From assembly GCA_950295325.1 (NCBI GenBank), contig OX485806.1, positions 52,015,169 through 52,079,168 on the forward strand: a stretch of 64,000 nt of DNA, written 5' to 3'. The DNA is from Polytrichum commune (taxonomy: Eukaryota; Streptophyta; Polytrichopsida; Polytrichales; Polytrichaceae). The notes below the pieces were generated by a model. It was not told the origin of the DNA and searched no databases. It saw only the letters and a program-made list of their open reading frames with translations. Positions 1 to 11,900 of this stretch are shown here, piece by piece (the first letter of the stretch is position 1; each line of letters starts with the position of its first letter). A program made the position numbers and the translations under genes.

Positions 1-1140
1 AGTTTGGTTCAGGGGAAGAGCCCGGCTATTAGATAGCTAGCAGATAGGCTGCTATGCCCTTCTAGGTTTCAGATCATCGCAACATCAATATCATGAATTT
101 TGGACTGTTTCCTCGGTAATCGAGATTATTGAGACTGCCAAACAGATAGAGCCATTAGCAGTCTCAACTCTAGCAAGTTGACTAAATTGGTCATAGGTAG
201 AAGCATATAGGGAAGGTCAACACTAAACAAATGAAAGTTGCAACTGGAAATGTTGGCAGTGTGACGCATTTCAATCATATTGTAGTAGCATCAACAGAGG
301 CTAACATTTGTTAAATCTTGATTGGCGCTAAACTTTGCGCGTGTTCCTGAATTTATGAGATTTCCCCCGTCATTGTCATTGTGCGCTAGAATGCAACCCT
401 CGAGTGGGACGAGTGGTAGTATTGTTGTGCAGGGTTGAATGAAACAATCCCGCACCAATGCATGACATGGTGGCATAATGAATGCAATCTCCAAATCCTG
501 CAAAACTAATCACTTTCCGAAGTTGGCTGTTGGGTGAGGAACTATTAAGAGGGGAATGTGGATTCACGTGTCACAGTCCCAATGCCATCATTTGTCAAGA
601 CTAGCTATGCATAGTAGATTGGACTTATGCATTCTTGCTTGGCTGGTGTATTAACTTGCTTGGTTGCAACCTAACCATAATCTGGCATTGATAACACTCG
701 AGACCAACCTTACCTTGCATATTCCCAATCTTGAATTTTTCTCTCATCCATAATCTATGGTGGATTTTGAAGAAGGCAATTGTAGGACGAGGTTGTGTGC
801 AACTTCAATATACTTGCAACGGTGAATTTAGTAAGGAGAAATTTGAGGGAAGAGTTCGAATCTGATGCGAAACCTGTGATGATGGTGAATTGAATAGGAG
901 GTGACTGTGGTGAGGCACACATCCGATTACGAAAGGGGTTGAGCTGGCGAGGGGGCAAACTGGCTGGATTTGCTAAGCCTATAGGAAGGCAAAATTGTGC
1001 GACTTACCAATTGTTGGGAGACATGTTACGTGCTATTGTGATCCCTATCACTCCATATTGGGCAGTTGGAGTGTGCCTCCTAAATAACATTGTGGTGGAG
1101 TAGCTCCGAGCCGCAAGAGGGGGAGCTGCAAAGTGAGGGT
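1..1140. other. Unassigned DNA, nothing recognised
   Basis: No open frame longer than about 100 codons is present, and none of the short frames resembles a known family. No LTR terminus, RNA gene or tandem repeat was seen. The stretch ends where a CACTA-type terminus begins, so it is probably the DNA flanking that transposon. Confidence 0.4.
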
Positions 1141-1152
1141 CACTACAAGAAA
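1141..1152 (+). repeat. CACTA transposon terminal inverted repeat (left end)
   Basis: The twelve bases CACTACAAGAAA are the canonical terminus of plant En/Spm (CACTA) transposons. They stand about 330 bp outside a minus-strand TNP2-like transposase remnant, which is where such a terminus belongs. The matching right-hand terminus was not found, so this is one end of a broken element. Confidence 0.7.
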
Positions 1153-1479
1153 GGCTAGGCCACAAAGTGCAAGTGTGGGAAAGGAAACTGCTGCCAGACA
1201 GTGAGACGTCGTTTGGCAAATAAAGGCGCACTAATGAACACACATGGTAACTAGTAAGTAACTGATTGGTTAGGTAGCTGGGTAGTAAAAACATTGATGG
1301 GGAGAGTGGAATTGCCACTCCTTTGAATTATAATGAAACTCAAGTATTTATGAATACTTGTATGGTCGTTGAACACATGCGTAATCATCACACCACCAAG
1401 TTCTCACATGGAGTTGATTGGAGTGCATTAGTTGGTTTAGACTGATTAGCAATGGTGAGAGTGGAACCCCCTCCCGGAT

Positions 1480-2460
1480 TAAGACGCCACAAAAGGTGGG
1501 GGGAAAGCTTGTTCACAATTGGCCTTGGGGGTTGCGCTTGTGATTCTCTTTCATTTCTAAATGCAGCATTATAGGCCGGTCTTCTGTAAGGGTGATATTT
1601 TGATCGCAACCAATGCAATGACCTAGTATACAAACATTTATGAAGTTTCCTTGATTATTTGGATGTCACTGGAAGCCTAAATGGAGGGCAATTAGCATAG
1701 CCGGCGTGTACAATTCCAGATAAGAGGCCATATTCTAGCCATCATTGATTATCCACATCAAGCATCCTCTGAGTTTGAACATCTTTGTAAGCTTTGGCGG
1801 TATGCTATGGTCATTTGTCCACACACCATGCCACCAAATTTGTTTAGTCGGTTTATGATTGGTTTCATGTACACATCAATGTTCCCCCTGTTTGGTGAAT
1901 GTTTTCTTGGAATGAGTAGGACGGGGATGACAAAGAATGTTTTGTAGTCATCCAAGGAGGCAAGTTATATAAATACAAATATTGGCTAAGTTGACCATTG
2001 GCATAGAAAGGATGAAAATGGATTGAACCCATCTACAAACAACGCCATACGGATGTTTTGGAAACCTCTTGCAAATGAAAAAAACTTGGTGTTGATTGCA
2101 TGCCACATTGGTGAGTTGTGTACACCATGCATTTTTCCATTGGTAGATTTGTACAAATGAGCCCACCTCAACAATTTAGCTATTTTTGGTTACTTATACC
2201 ATCTAACCAATTGGGGTATTAAAGGGAAGTGTTTGAGGATACTCACTTGCATTTGTGACTTTCTATAGGCTTTTAATTTATTAGCATTGCAAACAGGATA
2301 TTTTGTCATATCTTTGTATGTGTCCCCTTAGAATAACACACATCCATTCTTGCAAGCATGTATGGTCTCGTAGTTGTGGCTAGTTTTTTCCATGAGCACC
2401 TTAGCATGGTACATGTTGGAAGGTAGAGAATTTAGTTGGGACAATATGTATTTATGTAAC
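1480..2460 (-). pseudogene. CACTA (En/Spm) TNP2-like transposase remnant
   Basis: Read on the minus strand through several frames and stops, the translation follows plant TNP2-type transposases in order. Near 2,340-2,390 there is a segment reading IHACKNGCVLF. Next comes HFPLIPQLVRWY, then KIAKLLRWAHLYKS and MHGVHNSPMWHAINT near 2,100-2,220. The hallmark VDGFNPF lies near 2,025, followed by IPRKHSPNRGNIDVYMKPII near 1,850-1,900 and an HPYRRPAYNA segment near 1,570. These correspond to the cysteine-containing N-terminal part, the DGFNPFG motif and the P-G-K/H-SPG-NIDVF block of the family. The family excises and reinserts CACTA elements by cut and paste. This copy is dead, with frameshifts and stops throughout and the C-terminal half missing. 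Confidence 0.75.
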
Positions 2461-2469
2461 AATTCATCC

Positions 2470-2870
2470 ACAAAATAAATTATTTACCCCATGTATTGTG
2501 TAGATAGTCATAACAACTGTCATAAGGAGCATGGTGGTGCCAACTTCATCACAAAGGCCCCCACAAACAAAAGATGGCATAACAACAAGACATCTGTTAG
2601 ATTCAAATCTTTGATAGCTATCAGCCCTAAACCCCCACCCTTATACGTTGTAGTCCGGGTGGAAGCCTACGGCTCAAATGAATATGAATTACTTACTTAT
2701 AACCTCCATCCCATGTAACAGACCATTGAATGGGGATAATGTGCACACACTCTTAATAATGAAAAGAAACCCACTCCTCAGCATTCAAAAATGGTTGTGT
2801 CACAATCCAGTATCATCCAAAACACATCCTAATCATTTCAGCTATTGTCCAAGTAGGGAACATCAACTAC
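2470..2870. other. Unassigned DNA between the CACTA remnant and the element D LTR
   Basis: Nothing recognisable is coded here. It may be the far end of element D's LTR or the broken end of the CACTA element. I could not place either boundary. Confidence 0.3.
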
Positions 2871-4101
2871 TACCTATTAGCTTCAATACTACCTCCTATT
2901 CTTGCTGCCTACAAATCAACCAATTAACCTCTCTTGGCGTCTCCTGAAATTCCACGGGATTCAGAATCTGAGCACTGAGCCCACCAACATAGAAATCACC
3001 TGGAAGGCAGGCCTCCTGGCCACGCCGCAACCTGGTATTTCTGATTTTGACGTCGCCCAACAGTTTCGGCCAAAGATTCATCCCTGTAACTTGCAGCCTG
3101 CTAAAGCACACCGCCACTTCCCCAAGATTGTTTCCTCCCCCCTGAGGTCTGCCTAACTAAAACACCAGCTTCCCCTCCTGTACTGAAGCCCTGTATTCGC
3201 CGAGGTCATCCAACAGCAAGAATCTTCTCACTGAGCCCTTGAAATGCCTGCCCTTCCTTGCCACCATTCACGGAGCCTCTCCAGCATGTTGGAGAGATCT
3301 ATTGCGAGTGACAACGCCCTAGTGTAGCACTTGCAGCTGGATCAACAAAATCTGCGCTTGAATTTGCCGCACTCCTCCCTCGAGGTTGTGGATTGGAAAA
3401 ATGTTGGGCTTCCTCCCAATCCTCCAGCGTTTCCGAATTCACAGATGCACAATGTTGATTTGGGTGCTATCAACGGATACTTCTCTACCCATCCGAATAA
3501 CTCTAGATTCTCACCACACACCAACTCTCTCCAATCGCCGTTGTTTTGTTTGTTAGGCATCCCCGCATGTTAGTTGTGTCAAATTCTTCTTCGCCGAACT
3601 TCCACCTTGCTGTAGACTTATTCATTACAGACCCTGCAGCATTGGCTTACAACTTAGAACAACAACTGAAGTCCGACCCCAGAATTGGAAATGTCGTGCA
3701 GGGATCTTACCTGCTCCGTTAGCAAAAAGACCACAATTCAGCAGGGTTTCGCCGCCCTTAGCCAACCCCCATAGCCGCAAATTGAAAGAGAGAGAATGAG
3801 AGCATGGCTTCCAGTTTCCGAGAAACCTAACTACAATTCAGATGATTTGCTTCAACTGGTTGGCTCCCAAAAAACTCTTTGGCCTCATGCACCCGTGGCA
3901 ATTAAACACTTTGACACCTAACACACTTAAAGGTTTTTTAATTTTGCTTAATTGCTTCAACTTGGAACTTAATTCAAATCTATCTAAGCTTTCAAAACCT
4001 CACACCTATCTAACTTCTCACTAACTCAACGGGAAGCCTAATTCTATGGTTCTAACACTTTTAAAGTTTAAATTAAAATGTGGCACAATATTGGACCCAC
4101 A
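2870..4101 (-). repeat. Element D 3' LTR (minus orientation, outer end uncertain)
   Basis: On the minus strand the coding frame of element D runs out near 4,150. A sequence starting TGTGGGTCCAATATTGTGCC follows at 4,101. It matches the start of element B's LTR at 32,627 (TGTGAGCCCAAAATGGTGCC), and both are preceded by a similar segment containing GATGRTCGCCA. This places the LTR edge at 4,101. The outer end is not defined, and the 2,870 limit is an estimate. Short open frames here (for example near 2,900-3,150 and 3,330-3,570) have no recognisable product and are treated as LTR sequence. Confidence 0.5.
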
Positions 4102-4468
4102 TAACTGGCGATCATCAGGGGATGGATCCAGAATCTCTTGCTTGCAGGTGAGATGTAGCATTTAAACCCTATATTCCTTGCGCCGACTGCCGGATGTGCG
4201 AGTCGGAAAGTTTTATCCATTCAATGTCTCCAATTGCACTGAATTGTTCGAAAATGTATCACGGATTTAGTATGGACCGAACCACACAACATCAAACTTA
4301 CTTGGCAAGTCTAACTTCCGTGCATCTTGGAGTAAAACCATCATACCCGGCCTCAAAGTCCGAATCTTGTCTCTCTTGTCGAAGGTGATCTTCCTACGCC
4401 TCTAGATGGCCTCGATATGTTCGGCGCTCGCCCTATGACTCTCGTCAATAGCTTCAGGGGTTGTCAAT

Positions 4469-5265
4469 TTATTCCTTAGTGATTGACCTGTCTGTGGGAC
4501 GAGAGTCAACTGCCACTCGCAATGACTCTACATCTAACTCCATTGAAAGAATAGCCTCTAATCCGTACACCAATGAGAAAGGAGTGGCTTGAGTAGTTAT
4601 TTTGAACGTGGTGCGGTAAGCCCACAAAGCGGCTGTCAATTTAACGTCCCAGTCCCTCTTAGAATCTTGGATTGTCTTGCGAAGGATACTTACCAATGTT
4701 TGATTGACTCGCTCCGTCTGACCATTTGTCTGTGGGTGGTAAGGAGTTGTCTTGTAATGGTTAATCTAGAATCTATCTGTCATCTCTTGAATTAAAAAAT
4801 TCAAGAAATGAGTCTCCTATCATTAACCAAAATTCTAGGACATCCAAATCGTGAGATAATATTCTCATACAAAAATGTAGTTGCATTGGCAGCGGTGTTT
4901 GTTTTCACCGCTTTGGCTTTCGTCCATTTGATCAAATACTCGGTGGCCACAACAATGTATGCCATCCTTGAGGAATGGAGGTGGACCTCTCCTACATAAT
5001 CTATTCTCCATTTCTCAAAAGGAATAAAAGGCAATGACTCGTGTAGTGACAACTCCATGCGGAGATCATTCCTAGCATACCTCTGATAGGCATCACGCTT
5101 CTTAACATAGTTTTGAGCATCCTTAATCAAAGAGGGCCATAAATAACCCGCTCTAAGTATCTTTTGCCTTGTGAGTTGTCCCGAGAAGTGTCCACCGCAC
5201 GCACTGTCGTGGCAGACGGCTAAGATGGAGGGCACTTCTACCTTAGACACACATCGCCTCAACAA
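4469..5265 (-). pseudogene. Element D integrase, broken into two open stretches
   Basis: The first stretch (4,801-5,265) has the zinc-binding region (CHDSACGGHFSGQLT, then YVKKRDAYQRYARND) and the first part of the catalytic core (KWRIDYVGEVHLHSSRM). In the zinc region the Cys-x2-Cys pair of element B (CDACQR) has become RDAYQR, so both zinc cysteines are lost. The second stretch (4,469-4,696) is the C-terminal part, with LWAYRTTF and VYGLEA. Degraded C-terminal coding sequence continues to about 4,150. Confidence 0.75.
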
Positions 5266-5355
5266 ACTATCGGCTGTTCATCTAAACAATCTATGTCCTA
5301 TTACAGCAAAATGTCTACTCACATTCCTCTTATTTTCCTTCGTCCAATCTTCTGC

Positions 5356-5685
5356 TCACTGTTCAGCGGTAAAAAACATGACAATACCCAAGTACCACTC
5401 TGCTTGAGCAGTCAATACAAAAAGATTGGCATCCCTCAATCTATCACCAATGGGGTTGGAGCCAACCTCCTCCAACAACCTTGATAAGTGATCCGTTTGC
5501 AAATGCATCCGACTCGGCTTGTACTCCACTGTGTAATCAAACTCCTCCAACAGTAAGACCCACCTAACAAATCTCCCACTCAATGCTGCCTTGTTGACGA
5601 AGAATTTAATCGCCATGTGGTCCACGAAGAAAACCACTGGGTTGCACATCAGGTAGTGGTGGAATTTCTTCACAGAGAACATCAT
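5356..5685 (-). pseudogene. Element D RNase H C-terminal part
   Basis: The translation has VFFVDHMAIKFFVNKAALSG and LLEEFDYTVEYKPSR, the last third of a Ty3/gypsy RNase H with its terminal DHLSRL. Between 5,686 and 5,909 the N-terminal part (FCDAS and TTERE motifs) can be followed through stops and a frame change. The VFFVDH sequence also gives the reference for how element B read before its 1.6-kb insertion. Confidence 0.75.
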
Positions 5686-5909
5686 GGCTAAAACTCTCGC
5701 TCGGTAGTTGAGTAATTCTTCTCAACGGGGGTTAACTGCCTGTTTGCGTAAGTCACAAGTTGATTTTTTCCTTTATCTCCCGTTGACTAACACGGTGCAC
5801 TTCCCACGGCCACTGAGCTAGCATCACAAAACACGTGAAATGATTTGTTCCAATCCGGAGGTCTTAAGACCGGATAAATGCTCAACTTGGACCTTAACTC
5901 ATGGAATGC

Positions 5910-6689
5910 TTATTGGTATGTCCCTGTCCATTCAAAATTATAATATTTTCTAAGCAACTGTATCATAAGCACTGCAATCTTAGCATGATTTGAAATCAAC
6001 TCTCTATACCACCCTACGTGACCCAATAGCTTGGCTAGCCCTCTAGCATTGGTAGGAATAGCCAAATCGTCTATCACTGCTATCTTCTCCGGGTCAGGCT
6101 CTTTCCTTTTCTCATTCATTACATAACCTAACAACACTCCTCTCTGCACTCCTAGGTAAGTTTTGTCAGGGTTCAAGGCCAACTGAGCCTTTCTATATCT
6201 CATCAAGGCCTCCCTCACACTCTCTAGATATTGGCTAGTACTAGATTGTGTATTAAAATTGTCTACAAATACGGCCATAGACTTAAACAACAAGTTTGTG
6301 AAGATAAACATAACTAATTTCTGAAAGGTGGCAAGGGCCTTACAAAGCCCGAAGGGCATAACCACCCACACAAACGTGCCCCAATGAGTAGTGAAGGATG
6401 TCTTGTGAATATCTGCTAATGCTATTGAAATCTGATTGTAACCGGCATAGCCGTCCATAAAACTATAACGGGCATGACCACCTACCTCTTCCAACAACAA
6501 AGTAATGAATGGCAAAGGGAAGTAATCCTTTTGGGTGTTGGCATTCAACTTCCTATAGTCTACACACACCCGTAGCTTTCTATTTTTCTTCACTAACACC
6601 ATAGAAGACACCCAGTCTATAATATCTACCGGCTTTATAAACCCAGCCTTCAACATCCTCTCAAGTTCGGCTCTCACCAACAACTGCAA
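5910..6689 (-). pseudogene. Element D reverse transcriptase (catalytic Asp lost)
   Basis: An uninterrupted 259-codon stretch covers the RT fingers, palm and thumb: VDYRKLNANTQKDYFPLPF, FMDGYAGYNQISIA, FVWVVMPFGLCKA and the region after the catalytic box. The catalytic F/Y-x-D-D box reads FVDNFN near 6,250-6,275, so the second aspartate has become asparagine. That change alone should abolish polymerase activity. The stretch continues into LLGHVGWYRELI, the RT-RNase H connection. It corresponds to the region of element B interrupted by the 4-kb insertion and shows the uninterrupted state. Confidence 0.85.
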
Positions 6690-6713
6690 CTATGGATTCA
6701 TTTGCCTTTCTTT

Positions 6714-7202
6714 CTACAGAACAAGCCTAACACCGGGGATCAACAAGATCCGGTGCTCCACCATTTCACGAGGTATTCCATTCAGCTCGTCGTACGACCA
6801 TACAAACGTGTCACTGAATTTATCCACCAAAGCGTTGTACTCCTTAACCTCACTTTCCCCTAACTTGGAGCCCATCTCCATCTGTTTGACCTTCCCATTC
6901 TTAGTCCTCACCTCTACATACTTCCAATCCGTCTCGGCCACGTGTGACTGCTCCGTTGTATTTCTATACCAATCCGGAGGAACTTCAAGATAGTCTTTGA
7001 CATCTTCGCCCACTACAATTATCGTGGAGGTGATCTTGAAATGCAAAGATTGCTCTAACAATGCCGCCTCGCACAATCCCTCTTCATCATGAGTCCCATC
7101 TACCTTCACTAAGCCCACACTACATTCCTCTATTCCATCTACCCATGGGGTCAATCCTCCCTGTAGCCAATCCTCCTCCGTGAGTACCTCACACGGCTCC
7201 AA
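6714..7202 (-). pseudogene. Element D protease-RT linker region
   Basis: The frame begins MEPCEVLTEEDWLQGG and continues through a conserved acidic linker to KFSDTFVWSYDELNGIPREM. That last segment is the conserved block just before the reverse transcriptase in many Ty3/gypsy pols. The residue after LTP is tryptophan here, where element B has a TGA stop, so D preserves the ancestral codon. The frame is lost at about 6,700, between this block and the RT core. Confidence 0.75.
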
Positions 7203-7411
7203 CAGTGACCACTCTTCTCCCCTTAGCCATTCCTCTCCTCCTTCAAATACTCACAGTGAGAGGTCACCATTATATCACATACTGAATCAGGATATTCCCT
7301 CAACCACTTGGCGTACTCCTTTTCATCACTCCAATGGTAAAAATTAGGACCTAGATTGCTCAACCCACCATCTATTGTAGCTCCCTCTCTACTTGACTGG
7401 ACGACTCCTAC

Positions 7412-7807
7412 CTACTTCTCATTCTTTGTTTCCCCTTTGTTTTCTTCTTCCTCCTCATCCGAAGAGGTAGTGATCTCTTCCACTGTCAAACTACCTATTG
7501 ACCCTATTGGAACCTTAGCCCGATTCTCCTTTGGCCCATAAGTGATAGAAGGCCTAGCTCCTCCCCAATCCACTATGGCATCCGCCATCCTTAACCAAGG
7601 CCTACCTAACAAAATGGGGATGGAATCCTTGTGGGAATGCATCCTAATGACATGAAAAGTGACAATGTACTCTTTCCCTCCTGTACTAATTATACAATCC
7701 TTAATCTGTCCAAGAGGTACTGCAGGGCTTTGGTTGGCCATGTTGATGATGGACATTTTTGTTATACGCATACATAAACCATTTCCTCGTAAAAACACAA
7801 CTTGCAA
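7412..7807 (-). pseudogene. Element D protease C-terminal part
   Basis: The translation carries IINMANQSPAVPLGQIKD, then ILLGRPWLRMADAIVDWGGA. This matches the retropepsin C-terminal half in element B (residues about 180-250 of its second open stretch). The catalytic aspartate region lies upstream in B and is absent here. The first roughly 16 residues of this frame do not match B, so the true element sequence probably starts near 7,757 and the rest is flanking DNA. Confidence 0.75.
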
Positions 7808-9131
7808 ATGGTAGTTGACATTGCCATCCCTATAAGCAGAGGAATTGATTGCTAGAGTCTCGACTCAAGTGATTTAGTTCAACAACATTGGTGTGACTTG
7901 CAAATGGTCATATCCTATCTAAACAAAGAAGTCGATGATCATATGTTTTAATGTACATTTATAGGTGTTAATTTTGTGCTATATTTTGAGGGTTTGTGCA
8001 ATTAAAGGTGGTGGTTGGCTATTGGCATCAATTATGAAATTATTATAAGCATGTTTCCATGAAGGTTGTCACATGCCAAAGTTTTAAATTGGATGGAATT
8101 TAAACATGCATGTGCTTTTATTTTATTGCTCTCCCTTTAGTTTATTCATGTGCATTGGTTGTTTGTAAGCATTGTTAAATATGCATTCATGAAGACTACC
8201 CATTCACTTTAGTCACACCTATATAGTGTTTTAATAAATCCACATATACTTAATTGACTAAATTATCATTAATTTATGCATAATGTTTTTTAACGCAATA
8301 ATGTCCCATTGGATAATTTGTACAATAATATCTAATCATCATTGGATTATTGGGAAAAAAAATTGAACATGACCAAAGGCCTCGCATCTTGCAAATACTT
8401 GTGATGTGATGTTTACCCACACGGTGGCCCATGTGGGTGACAGTCACCAAACATGGTGAAGGTGGTACCCAACTTAGCCATGTATTCCACATGGGTATTG
8501 TATGTGGCCACGCGTGAGAGCTATATGCGTATAATCCTTCCCTCGCATGGAGAAGTCATCCAAGCCTCGATGTTTGGGGTTGTTTGGGCATGCCAAGCTA
8601 TTGCGGCATGCTAGTTCACCAGGCGAGTGGAGAGGTCAAGCTTCTTAGTGCTCGATCCTTACAACCAAAATTCCAGTGCATCGAAGGGAGAGGGCATTGC
8701 AAATTGAGGCATGCAGATGAAGGAAGAGGACAGGTGGGAGGGAGCAATTACGACCAAGGGTGAGGGGATTGGGAGGTCAATTTCAACAACTAGGGGCAAA
8801 AGGAGGTAGAAAGGTGGGAGGTGACTGGTTGTAGAAAGAAAGGAGGACAGAAAGGGTAGAAGGTGATGTGGAAGTAATGCGCAAGAGGAAGGGAGCGCAA
8901 AGGATGAAGGGAATGTGGAAGAAGGAGGGGACATTGAGGAAGAAGGCCTTCATGTGCAATGGCCGGGCACCTGCAAGGGTCCAAAAACATATCCAACTAC
9001 TATTGAGTGAAAAATCTAGCATCTGAATTAAATCAATTTGTGGGTTTCTGTTATTTTTTTATTTTGGGTGTTCATTCTTTCTATTCGCCTAAATCCACAT
9101 GCTATGGATTTTGGCTGTCCATAGCATGTGG
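7808..9131. other. Unassigned DNA with a purine-rich tract
   Basis: No coding sequence is recognised. About 8,680-8,955 is strongly G+A-rich on the plus strand, which creates spurious serine/proline/leucine-rich open frames on the minus strand. The last bases (TGTGG at 9,127-9,131) are one copy of the target duplication of the solo LTR that follows. Confidence 0.4.
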
Positions 9132-9471
9132 TGTTGCGCGCCTCTCCATGAGGCTTATATGGGTGAGGTGGTGTGGCCTCACCCACCTGAGGCCGAACGG
9201 CACGGCCTCTATGGGCTTTGGCCCATTGTGAGGCCATAGTTGCCTAGTATGCTTCGGGTTGTTGTAGTGTTGCTCTGGCAATGCGATGATCAACATAGGA
9301 TTGGACTTCCATCCATGGAAGTCCACATGTAGAAATGGGTTACGGATTAAGGGGTGAGTCCCGAGGTGAGAGGAGCCAACCATTAGCATGACGGAATGCG
9401 AAGGGTTAGCTCTTGTAGCTAGGAATGAAAATTGGCAAGATGGTCAAGGGGGGCTAGCAAGGGTTGCGACA
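9132..9471 (+). repeat. Internally deleted solo LTR, chromovirus family, with target duplication
   Basis: The sequence starts TGTTGCGCGCCTCTCCATGA and ends GGGTTGCGACA. These are the two ends of the roughly 970-bp LTR family seen at 32,651-33,624. It is only 340 bp long because the segment between the first 21 bp and the TATA-like GCTTATATGGG is missing. The five bases TGTGG flank it on both sides (9,127-9,131 and 9,472-9,476), so the two outer edges are original insertion edges. Confidence 0.85.
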
Positions 9472-10948
9472 TGTGGTCATTGGTCACCTGCACAGTCATA
9501 CTTGCCTATTGTCCTCCAAATCCTAAATCCACATACCTAATCCTCCATTGTGCAACCTATATCGATGCCATGTTTTGGAAAACTAGGAGGTTGGGAGCCT
9601 CCATTCCATTCTTTTCAATGACGTGCAACTGATGCTTGCATTTTTGTTTGTATGTCAAATTGGGATCCTTATGTAGGAGAAAATTGTGGGTTCTAGGAGT
9701 ACAAGTTCAAGCAACTTCCCAAAACCCTTGTTTGTGGTCCACCTTTTGTAATGTCTAACTCTGAGGGTGACAAACTTAAGCATGAGATTGTGGCAATGGG
9801 CAATTAGTTTTTAGTTATGAATTAGAAATCGCAAAGCCAATTGAAAACCATGAAAAAACTCATACATGTGTACGAGGCTTTTTAGGTGGTGGAGGGAACA
9901 ATGGATTGCTTGGGGTTCCCAATCTCATAAGGGTCCCTAGGATGGACATTGTTTGAACTATTTCCCCGCTTAGTCTATGTAAACTCCTTCCCCTTCTCTT
10001 GCAACCATTGTTGTTTTGGACCTGCGTGCGACAATCATCCCTTTGGTTTAGTATGACATGTTTTCTTGGAGAGAGGACAATTTTTTTGCAAAAACAAGGA
10101 AATGACCCATATATGCCTATACCCAAGCCAACCCCTTTACAACCACATAGGTTTCCATGATGTGTTTGTGCCAATACTAGGAGGGAAGGAGGTAGACAAC
10201 CTATGAGTTGTGGGAGGACTTGCATCGACTAATTGTGCGCAAAAAAGATGTGCAATTCTTAAAGACTAGCCACCCAATGCTTCATGTCTTCTAAAAATCA
10301 ATGAAGGCGCAACTTTGTGCTATCACCAAATGCCGCCCAAAAATGCATCGCAAAATCCGATCATTTTTTAAGTTTTTAAAATAATGCATGAAATGGGAAC
10401 TGCAATTTTTAATTTCTCTTCATATTTTTGTATTCCTCTAGGGTGTGCCAGATTCCCACTTCATTACAGGGAGAGTTGCACATATTTTGGCTAGATTTGT
10501 AGTTGCAAAGGTGTATCAACGTTCACGATTGTTGCACAAATTTTTTGTTCTTGCCATTGACAATTGCTGCAATACATGTTTCCAGCCACTTTGAAAAGGA
10601 CATGTGGATGATAGAGATTTTTTTTGTTTTCAATCCTACATATCGGAGTATGAACCCCATTGATAACTTCCAAATTTGTGTGGAGATCAATGTCTTGTGC
10701 GATGTTTTTCCTCCAAATCATTAGGTAATTAACCCTTAAATATGCCTCTATGAGTATTAAATATCCATATCCAAGGCAGTGGAGGTGTAGATTTAGTGTA
10801 TCAAAGAAGTAAAAAACCCAAAAACCCGAGTTTTCATCTCCATCTTTTTAGGAATTGCCTAGGCGACGTAGTTTGAGGCTCGCACAATTAATACCAAAGA
10901 ACATGGCTGGGGCAACAAACCTTATGGCTAACACCACACAAACCCTAG
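9472..10948. other. Unassigned DNA between LTR copies
   Basis: The open frames here (for example 9,860-10,225 minus and 10,491-10,724 on both strands) show no recognisable domain. No LTR edge or tandem array was seen. It is probably old flanking DNA. Confidence 0.35.
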
Positions 10949-11900
10949 TGTCGCAACCCTCGCTAGCTCCCCTTATCTAACTTGGTCATTTTTTCAATTT
11001 TAGCAAGCATCATAAGCGCTATCCCTTTGCATTCCGCCATTCTAATGGTTAACTCCCCATACCCCATACCTTATAATTCATAGGAGACGAATCAACCATC
11101 CTACTTTGTTTTCGAGACTCACCCCTTAATCGGTAACCAATTCTCAGATGTAGACTTCCATCCATGAATGTCCAATCTTACATTAGTCATCGCGTTGCCG
11201 GAGCAACACTACAACAACCTAAACCATACTATGCAATTATGCCCTCACATTGAGCCAATGCCCTTGGAGGCCATGCCGTTCAGCCTCGGGTGGATTTGAC
11301 CACACCACCTCACCCATATAAACCTCTAGGACCTTTGGCAAGGCCCCTATCCAACCTTTAAGAAAATTTTGTTCCTCTACCAGTAGTTGGGGCCAAGTGG
11401 ACATTCTCCCTGAGCCGTTGGGACTAGAAGCCCCTAGCAGCTTCAAAACGCCATAACTTCCTTGTATGATCTTTTATCATCTACGCTTCATGTAGATGGC
11501 AATGGACTCCTCATTTGCCCTATTCGGCCAAGTATTGAGGAAATTATGCATGTTCAAACCTTGGCAGTCCCGGGAGCCACTCCCAGGCCACTGTAGCAGC
11601 AGGGTGCTCTCCCGAGATAGCGCCCCATCCAAATTACCATATCTTTTAGCTCACATCTTTGATTGAGGTGTTCTTTATCATTTTAGAATCAGCATGTCAT
11701 AAGCTACACATAGCTCATGGTTTGACCCTTAAGACTCTTAGTCTTTGTGGTCGGGAGATGTTCCCAATGCCCGGAGCCCTTACTTACACTAAGGTCACTT
11801 GGGCCTTCTCACCAACGGCGCCACAAGTCCTGGGTGTCACTCCGGGGTCCCCCTTGTGCCCATGGTGTTTGGGGCATTCTTCATGGAGAGGTGTGCAACA
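10949..11900 (-). repeat. Old chromovirus-family 3' LTR (outermost layer of nest)
   Basis: On the plus strand it runs from TGTCGCAACCCTCGCTAGCT to GGAGAGGTGTGCAACA, about 952 bp. It matches the LTRs of element A along its whole length but with many substitutions and small gaps. It is followed by the internal 3' segment (CGCCCCCACCAAACGGA), which in element A lies directly inside the 3' LTR. It is therefore the 3' LTR of an older minus-strand copy. The rest of that copy is cut off after 12,045 by the solo LTR insertion, with only a few matching bases after 19,891. Confidence 0.75.

Larger units (their letters stand above)
4102..7760 (-). mobile_element. Element D: 5'-truncated Ty3/gypsy retrotransposon
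   Basis: Minus-strand pol remnant in the order protease tail, linker, reverse transcriptase, RNase H, integrase, then the 3' LTR. This is the Ty3/gypsy order. It parallels the pol of element B throughout, so the two are members of related families. Similarity to B stops abruptly at about 7,757, inside the protease and after its active site. Gag, the 5' LTR and the primer site are therefore missing. Many stops and frame changes show that it is old. Confidence 0.85.

Noticed and set aside
8659-9022. Overlapping minus-strand frames rich in Ser, Pro and Leu, suggestive of a secreted or structural protein
   Set aside because: They arise from a purine-rich tract on the plus strand. All three minus frames look alike, with no start context or conserved motif.
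9860-10225. 121-codon minus frame
   Set aside because: It shows no motif and no context linking it to an element or gene, so it is not reported as coding.
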